Below are positions 1-5,150 of a stretch of DNA of 5,150 nucleotides, in pieces (positions within the stretch are counted from its first letter, which is position 1; every line of letters begins with the position of its first letter). This DNA is from Verrucomicrobia subdivision 3 bacterium UBA693. Lineage in GTDB: Bacteria > Verrucomicrobiota > Verrucomicrobiia > Limisphaerales > UBA8199. The position numbers and the translations under genes are program-made. A model generated the notes under the pieces. That model searched no databases. It worked only from the letters and a program-made list of their open reading frames with translations, and was not told the origin of the DNA. Where the stretch lies: assembly GCA_002298785.1 (NCBI GenBank), contig DBMR01000012.1, positions 1 through 5,150 on the forward strand, given 5' to 3'.

Positions 1-25
1 GTGATGCTGGTTTGTCGGTCAAATG

Positions 26-107
26 AAGACAGGATGGCCATGATTTACAGGATTTCGAAGCAGGAGAACCCCAGTACAGCAGTGGTCAGGCTTTCCCATC
101 CTGTCTT
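26..107. repeat. ACAGGAT-type element bounded by a 12-bp inverted repeat
   Basis: Positions 26-37 (AAGACAGGATGG) and 96-107 (CCATCCTGTCTT) are a perfect 12-bp inverted repeat separated by 58 bases. From position 28 the left arm runs into units with a 9-base step: GACAGGATG (28-36), GCCATGATT (37-45), TACAGGATT (46-54). A related set of 9-base units lies on the same strand at 3940-3966. The DNA is non-coding by appearance. A dispersed intergenic element is the best reading; I recall similar ACAGGAT strings from verrucomicrobial and planctomycete intergenic DNA, but that is memory, not a search. The long spacer and the absence of a T-tract argue against an ordinary terminator. Confidence 0.55.
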
Positions 108-130
108 TCTCAGTGCTCCGTCCCAGAAGT

Positions 131-285
131 GGCGGCGAGACGCCGCCAACACTCGCAGGCGAGACGCCCGCGATACGCCGCGTAGCGTAGCCGTCCAGGC
201 TGCGAGTGGAAGCACCGTCCCGGTGCGTTTGGGGGAGTTGGCGGCGGGACGCCGCCAGCGCCCGCCGGCGAGTCGCCCGCGCTAC
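131..285. repeat. Two direct copies of a 46-nt GC-rich hairpin repeat
   Basis: Copy A (131-176) and copy B (240-285) match at 39 of 46 positions by hand alignment, with a 109-base period. Each copy begins with a 7-bp hairpin with a 3-base loop (GGCGGCG/CGCCGCC). Each then has a second, shorter hairpin (GGCG/CGCC), which is GGCGAGTCGCC in copy B. The 63-base spacer is also structured: GCACCG/CGGTGC at 212-226, and ACTCGCAG (151-158) pairs with CTGCGAGT (200-207). The reading frame open across this stretch translates to low-complexity Arg/Ala/Pro-rich sequence set by the repeat, so I do not call a gene. The repeat ends about 60 bases before the hydrolase start, so it may sit in that gene's leader. 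Confidence 0.6.
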
Positions 286-345
286 TGGACTTATGGATAC
301 GCGTTGAAAGTTCGGAATTTCTTTCCCTGCGGAAACCTGTCATGA

Positions 346-2151
346 ATGGTGGAAGCGAAAACGAAACGCGAAAGCAGCGACGACATGACTACCAAAAGAT
401 TGAAACTAAGCTGGTGTGCGAGCCTGTTACTTTGCGCGGTGAGCGCCTGGAGCGCCGAATCCGCCGCGGGCCGATGGTCCGAGGCCCGGGCGCAAGCCTG
501 GGGGGAAAAGAACGGTTGGCTGGTCGGCTGCAATTTCCTGCCCAGCACCGCCATCAACCAATTGGAAATGTTCCAGGCGGACACGTTTGATCTCGCCACC
601 ATCGACCGGGAGCTGGGCTGGGCGCAGTCCCTCGGCTTCAACACGCTGCGGGTGTACCTGCAGGATTTGTTGTGGCAACAGGACGCGCCCGGGTTTCTCA
701 AACGCCTGGACCAATTCCTGGCGACGTGCGACAAGCATAACATCGGGGTGGTGTTTGTGCTGTTTGACTCCTGCTGGGACCCGTTTCCGAAGCTCGGACC
801 GCAGCGGGCGCCGCGGCCGTTCGTGCACAACTCCGGCTGGGTCCAAAGCCCGGGCGCGGAAATCCTGGCCGACACCACCAAACACGCCGCGCTCAAGGCC
901 TATGTGCTCGGAGTGGTGGGCCATTTTCGCAATGACCGCCGTGTGCGGGCGTGGGACGTGTGGAATGAGCCGGACAACGTGAATCGTCCGGCGTATGTGG
1001 AGCGCGAGCCGGCGAACAAGGTGGACCTGGTGCTGCCTTTGCTGCGGCAGGCTTTTGCCTGGGCGCGCGAGGCCCAGCCCTCGCAGCCCCTGACCTCGGG
1101 CGTCTGGATCGGCACCTGGCCCGACCCCGAAAAGCTCAGCCCGACCGAACAAGTGCAGTTGTCGGAGTCGGATGTGATCAGTTTCCACAACTACAACGAT
1201 CAGGCCAGCCTGCGGGAGGCGGTGAACCATTTGCGGCGTTACCATCGGCCGCTGTTGTGCACGGAATACATGTCGCGGGGCAATGGCAGTTTCTTCGATC
1301 CGCACCTGGCGTATTTAAAATCACAAGGGGTGGCCGCGTTCAATTGGGGGCTGGTGGACGGCAAAAGCCAGACGATTTATCCCTGGGATTCCTGGACCCG
1401 GAAATACGATGGGGAACCGCCGCTCTGGTTCCACGACATCTTCCGCCGTGATGGCAGTCCCTACCACACCGAGGAAGTCGTGTTCATCCGGGATGTCGTC
1501 CGGAGCAAGTTCCTGGTCAATGGCCGGGATCTGACGGGTTGGCGCCAACCGCGGGGCGACTGGATGACCGCGGGCGGCGTGGCCCTGGCTGCCAGCAATC
1601 CGGAAGTTTTGGCCATCACGCCGGGTGAAGGGGTGCTCGTGAACGGCAAAGCCGGACGCACGGTGGACCTCCTCACCGCAGAAGAATTTGGCGATGTGGA
1701 GCTGCACGTCGAGTTCTGCCTGCCCCGGCATTCCAACTCCGGCGTTTACCTCCAGGGCCGGTATGAAATCCAGGTGTACGACAGTTACGGTGTGGAGAAA
1801 GACGCATATCCCGGCATCGAATGCGGGGGCATTTATCCGCGCTGGATCAACGAACAGAATGTCGAGGGTCACTCACCCCGGGTGAACGCCAGCAAACCGC
1901 CGGGCGAATGGCAGTCGTTTGACATCACATTTCGCGCCCCGCGATTCGATGCCAAAGGGGAGAAGTCGGCCAACGCCAAATTTGTGCAGGTGGTTCATAA
2001 CGGCCAGGTGATTCACGAGAATATCGAGGTGAAAGGACCGACCCGCAGCGCGCGGTGGAACGACGAGAAGGCGGTCGGGCCGATTCTGCTTCAGGGCGAC
2101 CACGGACCGGTGGCTTATCGCAATCTGCGAGTGAAACCGGCCCAGAATTAG
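346..2151 (+). CDS. Secreted clan GH-A glycoside hydrolase (cellulase/xylanase-like) fused to a DUF1080 domain
   Basis: Predicted 601-residue exported polysaccharide- or glycoside-degrading enzyme. Residues 14-37 form a Sec signal (MTTKRLK, a hydrophobic run, then SAWSA before the likely cut). Residues 55-385 read as a TIM barrel of the GH5-like/clan GH-A type. Strand signatures include GCNFLPS (61-67), GFNTLRVYL (97-105), VVFVLFDS (135-142), DVWNEPD (204-210) and SFHNYND (279-285). E208 in WNEP is the expected acid/base and E307 in CTEYMS the expected nucleophile. Residues about 389-598 match DUF1080 (3-keto-disaccharide hydrolase, concanavalin-like fold), with NGRDLTGW, SNSGVYLQGRYEIQVYDSYG and a closing GPVAYRNLRVK. 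Close relatives are often labelled 1,4-beta-xylanase; the true substrate cannot be read here. The start at 346 has GGAAA ten bases upstream. ATG 385 would give a cleaner signal peptide but lacks a good ribosome site. The gene converges on the propeller gene. Confidence 0.9.
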   Translation: MVEAKTKRESSDDMTTKRLKLSWCASLLLCAVSAWSAESAAGRWSEARAQAWGEKNGWLVGCNFLPSTAINQLEMFQADTFDLATIDRELGWAQSLGFNTLRVYLQDLLWQQDAPGFLKRLDQFLATCDKHNIGVVFVLFDSCWDPFPKLGPQRAPRPFVHNSGWVQSPGAEILADTTKHAALKAYVLGVVGHFRNDRRVRAWDVWNEPDNVNRPAYVEREPANKVDLVLPLLRQAFAWAREAQPSQPLTSGVWIGTWPDPEKLSPTEQVQLSESDVISFHNYNDQASLREAVNHLRRYHRPLLCTEYMSRGNGSFFDPHLAYLKSQGVAAFNWGLVDGKSQTIYPWDSWTRKYDGEPPLWFHDIFRRDGSPYHTEEVVFIRDVVRSKFLVNGRDLTGWRQPRGDWMTAGGVALAASNPEVLAITPGEGVLVNGKAGRTVDLLTAEEFGDVELHVEFCLPRHSNSGVYLQGRYEIQVYDSYGVEKDAYPGIECGGIYPRWINEQNVEGHSPRVNASKPPGEWQSFDITFRAPRFDAKGEKSANAKFVQVVHNGQVIHENIEVKGPTRSARWNDEKAVGPILLQGDHGPVAYRNLRVKPAQN

Positions 2152-2202
2152 CGCTGGGGTAAGTCAGCGGCTCAGCCAACCGGGACCGGGGCGCCAGGCG
2201 CT
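2150..2202. terminator. Possible bidirectional stem between convergent genes
   Basis: Only 50 bases separate the two convergent stop codons. AGCGC (2150-2154) pairs with GCGCT (2198-2202), and TGG (2155-2157) pairs with CCA (2194-2196), leaving one bulged G at 2197. The arms reach into both stop codons. Smaller pairings such as CCGG/CCGG (2180-2189) lie in the loop. There is no T-tract on either strand, so a classic intrinsic terminator is not shown; this is only the best candidate for ending both transcripts. Confidence 0.22.
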
Positions 2203-3551
2203 CACTTCGACCCGATGGCGACAAGTTTGGCGGTGGTGCGAAAGTAGAGGGTGCCATCGGCCGCTGCCGGAGTCGCGAGGCAAAGGCCGCCCATTTTATT
2301 GGTGGCGATGGCGGAGAAAGTGTCCGTAGCCGCCAACACGAATACATCGCCAGTCTCGGTGGTGAAATACAGGTGCTTGCCCGCGGCGACGCCGGACGCG
2401 GTGAAGCTCTGACCACCTTTGCCCAGGCGTTCGCTGTAGTGAATGCGCCCGGTTGTTTTGTCCAGGCACGACAGCACTCCCAGCCAATCGCAGCTCCAGA
2501 CTTTGTCGCCAACTGAGATCGGCGTTTGCATATAGCTGCCAAGACGCGGATGGCACCACGCGATGGCGGCGTTGGTGGATTCCAGTTCGGGCGGTGTAAT
2601 GTCGCCACTCGCCGCCGATAGCCGGACGGCTCTCAAGGGACGGAATTTGCCGTGCGCGCTGGTGAAAATGGCCAAGCCATCCGCGACCAATGGCGCTGGC
2701 ACTGGGATATCACCGCCTCCCGAGAGGTTCCAGACGGGTTTCCCGGTTTCGAAATCATAGCCGCCGATCTGTTTCCAGCCGTTCAGGACGATCTGGGCCT
2801 GGCCCCCGACGGAGGCGATCGCGGGAGTGCACCAGTTGGCGACTTCCTTGCGGGTGGTCCGCCACAATTCGCGACCATCCTTCCCGTCGTACACCGCGAC
2901 AAACTGCTCGCTGAGGACGTCGCACTGAACGATGACTTTGCCGTCGTGCAGCAGCGGGGAACTGGCGAAACTCCATTGCATGGACGGAGCGTCCCATGGG
3001 CCGGCGTCCATCTTGCCGAGGTCCCGCTTCCAGAGCGGAGCTCCCTCCATATCGAAGCAGAACAGGCCTTCGGATCCGAAGATCGCGACCAGGCGCTGGC
3101 CGTCCGTCGCGGGCGTGGAGTTGCAGTGGGATGCCTTGGTGTGGCGCTCCTGGCGGGGCACGGCCTCGTGGCCGGGCTTGTCCCAAAGCAGTTTGCCGCT
3201 GTCTTTGTCGAAACAAAGCAGTTGCCACTGATGCACTTCCTTTTCCTTGTAGGAATCGCCGTCGCCGTAGACCCCGATCTTCACCTCCGGCTTGGCGCCA
3301 GGTCGCACCGCGGTCGCGATGTAAATGCGGTTGCCCCAAATGATCGGGCTCGCGTGTCCGAGGCCGGGAAGGTCCGCCTGCCACCGGATATTCTCGCCCG
3401 TCTCGACATTCCAGGTGGTCGGTGCGGGCACCGCGGAGACGCCGCGCCCGTTTAGTCCGCGAAATTGTGGCCACTGGTCTGCGGCAAGCCCGGGTGACAA
3501 GCCGGTGGCCAGCGCGACAAGGATTGGGATGAATCGTGATAATGCCTTCAT
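2202..3551 (-). CDS. Exported PQQ-binding-like (BamB-type) beta-propeller protein
   Basis: Predicted 449-residue protein with an N-terminal Sec signal (MKALSRF, then a hydrophobic run; likely cut after GLAA at about residue 24). The mature part opens with DQWPQFRG, a common start for this family in planctomycetes and Verrucomicrobiota. About seven or eight blades can be followed, each with a 'P...dg.vy......l.clD..tGk.lW' pattern: CFDKDSGKLLWDKPG (113-127), CFDMEGAPLWKRDLG (165-179), VYDGKDGRELWRT (220-232), GYDFETGKPVWNLSG (264-278), CLDKTTGRIHYSERLG (362-377), and a closing TPAAADGTLYFRTTAKLVAIG (428-448). There is no haem motif, and PQQ binding or dehydrogenase activity cannot be claimed. 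The fold usually serves as a scaffold. The start at 3551 directly precedes the signal peptide; no strong ribosome site is visible. The gene lies 57 bases downstream of tRNA-Val on the same strand, so shared transcription is possible. Confidence 0.9.
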   Translation of the reverse strand: MKALSRFIPILVALATGLSPGLAADQWPQFRGLNGRGVSAVPAPTTWNVETGENIRWQADLPGLGHASPIIWGNRIYIATAVRPGAKPEVKIGVYGDGDSYKEKEVHQWQLLCFDKDSGKLLWDKPGHEAVPRQERHTKASHCNSTPATDGQRLVAIFGSEGLFCFDMEGAPLWKRDLGKMDAGPWDAPSMQWSFASSPLLHDGKVIVQCDVLSEQFVAVYDGKDGRELWRTTRKEVANWCTPAIASVGGQAQIVLNGWKQIGGYDFETGKPVWNLSGGGDIPVPAPLVADGLAIFTSAHGKFRPLRAVRLSAASGDITPPELESTNAAIAWCHPRLGSYMQTPISVGDKVWSCDWLGVLSCLDKTTGRIHYSERLGKGGQSFTASGVAAGKHLYFTTETGDVFVLAATDTFSAIATNKMGGLCLATPAAADGTLYFRTTAKLVAIGSK

Positions 3552-3608
3552 ACTATGCCGTTGAGGGGTGGTTCGAGGTTGGCTTTGAGTGCGAGTAAGC
3601 GAGGAAAA

Positions 3609-3683
3609 TGGTGCGCGCTGCAGGGTTTGAACCTGCGGCCCCTTCCGTGTGAAGGAAGTGCTCTACCGCTGAGCTAAGCGCGC
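3609..3683 (-). tRNA. tRNA-Val, anticodon CAC
   Basis: On the minus strand the sequence folds as a full cloverleaf. The acceptor is GCGCGCT/AGCGCGC (7 bp). The D stem is GCTC/GAGC with loop AGCGGTA. The anticodon stem is CTTCC/GGAAG with loop TTCACAC, giving anticodon CAC at 3649-3651. The variable loop is GGGCC. The T stem is GCAGG/CCTGC with loop TTCAAAC. Discriminator A (3612) is followed by an encoded CCA (3611-3609). CAC reads the valine codon GUG. All stems pair without mismatch, so the gene looks functional. Confidence 0.96.
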
Positions 3684-3701
3684 AACCCACCAACGGACGG
3701 C

Positions 3702-3730
3702 AGCTTAAGCTGGATTGACCCGCGAGGCAA
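3702..3730 (-). promoter_or_regulatory. Possible sigma70-type promoter for tRNA-Val, overlapping a palindrome
   Basis: Read on the minus strand, TTGCCT (3730-3725) and TAAGCT (3707-3702) lie 17 bases apart, with an A-run just upstream of the -35 (complement of 3733-3737). The -10 ends 18 bases before the tRNA. The hexamers match consensus at only 4/6 and 3/6. The -10 lies inside a perfect 12-bp palindrome, CAGCTTAAGCTG (3701-3712). Position and spacing are right for a tRNA promoter, but the hexamers are weak. Confidence 0.3.
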
Positions 3731-3742
3731 GCTTTTTGGTGG

Positions 3743-3768
3743 TGCGACAGCGGCGCCGAATTGTCGCA
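3743..3768. repeat. 7-bp hairpin upstream of the tRNA
   Basis: TGCGACA (3743-3749) pairs with TGTCGCA (3762-3768) around a 12-base loop. It lies just beyond the likely tRNA promoter. A further 7-bp inverted pair, CCACCAA (3687-3693) and TTGGTGG (3736-3742), encloses that promoter. No T-tract follows on either strand, so termination is not supported. It may be the boundary between the tRNA upstream region and the repeat-rich spacer. Confidence 0.35.
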
Positions 3769-3939
3769 GAGCCGGAGCGATGGCGGCTGTGAAGCGGGCG
3801 AAGAAGGACATGGTTCGCACACACCGATCGGGTCACAAACCTCGAGACATCGCCAAGGCAATGCTGAAAATGGCTCCGCCGCATCGCTGGCTATCGCGAC
3901 ACGTGGCAGGTGTGGGAAGAGGGACATGAGGAAAAAGGT
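3769..3939. other. Gene-free spacer
   Basis: No convincing gene is seen on either strand. The minus-strand frame open from 3927 to 3553 runs through the tRNA, and its translation there (SSAVEHFLHTEGAAGSNPAA) is the well-known false peptide made by tRNA DNA. The right end (about 3898-3935) leads directly into the ACAGGAT element and may belong to the same dispersed repeat. Confidence 0.5.
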
Positions 3940-3974
3940 GACAGGATAACAGGATTTGCAGGATTGGGATTATG
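3940..3974 (+). repeat. Second ACAGGAT-type element with 9-base units
   Basis: Three consecutive 9-base units are visible: GACAGGATA (3940-3948), ACAGGATTT (3949-3957) and GCAGGATTG (3958-3966). A degenerate GGATTATG follows. The spacing and core match the element at 28-54 and it runs in the same direction. Here no perfect inverted arm is found downstream; only a partial GTCCTGG (3976-3982) echoes it. The role is unknown. Confidence 0.5.
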
Positions 3975-4046
3975 CGTCCTGGCGGGCAGGCCTGGTCCTT
4001 GGAGTGAGAGGTTGGGTTCACGAATGAAATTGCCGGTACGGACATC

Positions 4047-4440
4047 CGCCGCCTTCGGGGCGCTACGGCGTTACCAGTGGGCGGCCTGGCCACGGGCCGC
4101 ATAGAGGTCTACCCGGCGAGTGAATCGTTTCCAACAATTGGGGAGGTTTTTGGCAATCCCGACGGGATTGAATCGATCAGCCCGGGGTTGGCCGCGCGGC
4201 AGCGGACTACCCTGGGTCAGGCCGTTAGGAAGATTTCCTCAACTCTGAAGGAGTTGAATCGCGCCCCAACCCGTGCTGGTGATGGAACTGCGGCAATGAT
4301 TGGGACAAATCGCAAAACTTGCGAAGGCTGGCATCCGCTCCGGGATGCGAATGGTTTTTGGGGATGACGATACGGTGGTGTCGGCGCTGGGCGTCTCAAC
4401 CACACGGCTAATCGCTTTGAACCTTCCTGGTTCGGGATGC
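4047..4440. repeat. Composite intergenic repeat: a series of small hairpins
   Basis: At least seven short stems occur in about 400 bases. They are: CGCC/GGCG with an inner CC-TTC-GG (4047-4062); GCGGCC/GGCCGC (4081-4100); CAATCCC/GGGATTG with loop GAC (4154-4170); a 9-bp stem with two G-T pairs, GCCCGGGGT/ACCCTGGGT (4180-4217), enclosing CCGC/GCGG; a hairpin at 4240-4256 related to the one at 4154; GCATCC/GGATGC (4331-4348); and GAACC/GGTTC (4419-4433). GTGGT/ACCAC (4375-4403) is a weaker stem. Open frames here have no start signals or recognisable protein content, so I treat the stretch as a dispersed structured repeat. I recall similar strings from other Verrucomicrobiota intergenic DNA but cannot search. 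Confidence 0.5.
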
Positions 4441-4579
4441 CGCAGCGTTGCTCCATGATCCTCCACGGATTGTGCAAAATATTAGATGACAACTAACCGG
4501 TATAGGCACAAACTTCTTCCGTGAGAACAAAGGGAAGTCCATTTCATATCTTCGGTCCAATACCTTTGTCCCAACGGTA
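4441..4579 (+). promoter_or_regulatory. AT-richer leader of the lipoprotein gene, promoter not resolved
   Basis: Base composition shifts toward A and T from about 4470, which fits a promoter and 5' leader for the gene at 4580. No well-spaced -35/-10 pair was found; TATAGG (4501-4506) is the best -10-like string but has no -35 partner. Nested inverted pairs occur just before the start: ACAAAGG (4527-4533) with CCTTTGT (4563-4569), and inside them GAAG (4534-4537) with CTTC (4550-4553). No Shine-Dalgarno sequence is evident. Confidence 0.25.
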
Positions 4580-5146
4580 ATGTTAGCTGCTCACACAGTG
4601 AACTTTCGAGCCATATCTCTGATGCTGGCCCTCCTCCTGAGCGGTTGCGCTACGCGCTCTTCAGGCAAAAGGGACGGTGAGGTGGCGCTTCCGCCACGCT
4701 TGGATTCCTACTTCGAGGAGTACTGCGATTACACCGGCAATATGGGCATTGGGTTCGATCCGGACCACACGTGGGACTACGAGTTTCGGCATCGCCTAAA
4801 GAGTACGACGGACCCCGAACTCAAGCGGCTGTTCGTTCTCCAGAGCCTTTATCGAGATGTGCAGTTCGCCCTTCGTGATTTTGGTGCCGGCAAGATCAGA
4901 ACAGGCCAGGCACAGTATCGGCCGCTTACGCCCGACGAGTGGATCAAGACACGCCAGGATATCCAGAGAAGAATCGATGACCTCACTGCCTACGCTTCAT
5001 TCACCAACTTTACGAGTTCCTCCTTCGATCCCATGTACACGCCCGACCTCAGCCTTGATCTGGCTTGGGTGGGTGAGCTCATGCAGCAACTGCGGGGTAT
5101 CACAAACGCCCCCGCAGCTAACAAATCACTTCTCGCGCCGAGATAA
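4580..5146 (+). CDS. Small lipoprotein of unknown function
   Basis: Complete 188-residue frame with a signal peptidase II-type leader: a short n-region with R10, a hydrophobic run AISLMLALLL (11-20) and lipobox L20-S21-G22-C23, so C23 should be acylated and the protein membrane-anchored. The mature part is soluble and charged. It has probable helices at about 79-101 (PELKRLFVLQSLYRDVQFALRDF) and 117-141, an aromatic segment DSYFEEYCDYTGNMGIGFDPDHTWDYEFRHR (42-72 overall), and a short helix near 158-172. I do not recognise a family and propose no function. ATG 4580 is used; GTG 4598 would give a more typical lipoprotein start (NFRAISLML after the initiator), and neither has a clear ribosome site. 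No neighbour on the same strand is seen within the window, so it may be a single gene or the first of an operon running off the right edge. Confidence 0.75.
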   Translation: MLAAHTVNFRAISLMLALLLSGCATRSSGKRDGEVALPPRLDSYFEEYCDYTGNMGIGFDPDHTWDYEFRHRLKSTTDPELKRLFVLQSLYRDVQFALRDFGAGKIRTGQAQYRPLTPDEWIKTRQDIQRRIDDLTAYASFTNFTSSSFDPMYTPDLSLDLAWVGELMQQLRGITNAPAANKSLLAPR

Positions 5147-5150
5147 GCTC

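Noticed and set aside
3..26. Possible tail of an upstream gene ending at TGA 24-26
   Set aside because: Only seven codons are visible, which is too little to support a call.
1..345. GTG-initiated plus-strand frame of 114 residues
   Set aside because: Its sequence is dictated by the GC-rich hairpin repeats and the ACAGGAT element; it is low-complexity, has no ribosome site at the edge and resembles no protein family.
427..1305. Minus-strand frame of 292 residues
   Set aside because: It is the antisense shadow of the hydrolase, rich in Arg, His, Gln and Pro, with no domain.
2652..3455. Plus-strand frame of 267 residues
   Set aside because: It is the antisense shadow of the propeller gene in GC-rich DNA and has no recognisable domain.
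3609..3683. tRNA-Val as an integration site for a mobile island
   Set aside because: No second copy of the tRNA 3' end and no integrase gene occur in the window.
3553..3927. Minus-strand frame of 124 residues
   Set aside because: It runs through tRNA-Val; the SSAVEHFLHTEGAAGSNPAA stretch is the typical false translation of tRNA DNA.
4077..4367. Plus-strand frame of 96 residues in the hairpin array, and an opposing minus-strand frame (4217-4492)
   Set aside because: They lie over the structured repeat, lack ribosome sites and look like repeat translations.
4047..4440. CRISPR array
   Set aside because: The hairpins differ in sequence and spacing, there are no identical direct repeats with regular spacers, and no cas gene is present.

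Overview
The window looks like chromosomal DNA from a GC-rich Gram-negative bacterium of the Planctomycetota-Verrucomicrobiota group. A member of Verrucomicrobiota near Pedosphaera/Limisphaerales is my best guess. That placement is inference. It rests on a secreted glycoside hydrolase fused to a DUF1080 domain, a BamB/PQQ-like beta-propeller protein with a secretion signal, a lipoprotein (so an outer or cell-surface membrane system), weak Shine-Dalgarno sequences, and intergenic DNA full of short hairpin repeats and ACAGGAT-type elements that I associate with these phyla. No 16S rRNA or other phylogenetic marker is present.

Layout. Positions 1-345 hold no convincing gene. They contain an ACAGGAT element with a 12-bp inverted repeat (26-107) and two copies of a 46-nt GC-rich hairpin repeat (131-176 and 240-285). 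A plus-strand gene (346-2151) encodes an exported clan GH-A glycoside hydrolase with a C-terminal DUF1080 (3-keto-disaccharide hydrolase) domain. It converges, across only 50 bases, on a minus-strand gene (2202-3551) for an exported PQQ-like beta-propeller protein. Upstream of the propeller gene and on the same strand lies a complete tRNA-Val(CAC) with an encoded CCA end (3609-3683). A gene-poor stretch of about 900 bases follows (3684-4579). It contains the likely tRNA promoter with a 12-bp palindrome, a hairpin, a second ACAGGAT element (3940-3974), a roughly 400-base composite of small hairpins (4047-4440) and an AT-richer leader. The window ends with a complete gene (4580-5146) for a small lipoprotein of unknown function.

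How the parts may fit together. The hydrolase fits extracytoplasmic breakdown of a plant- or algal-type polysaccharide. The propeller protein is also exported but has no demonstrable link to it beyond adjacency. I see no phage, transposase, CRISPR or defence genes, and no clear new multi-gene system. The least explained material is the intergenic repeat structure, especially two copies of a hairpin at 4154-4170 and 4240-4256 whose differences keep the stem paired.
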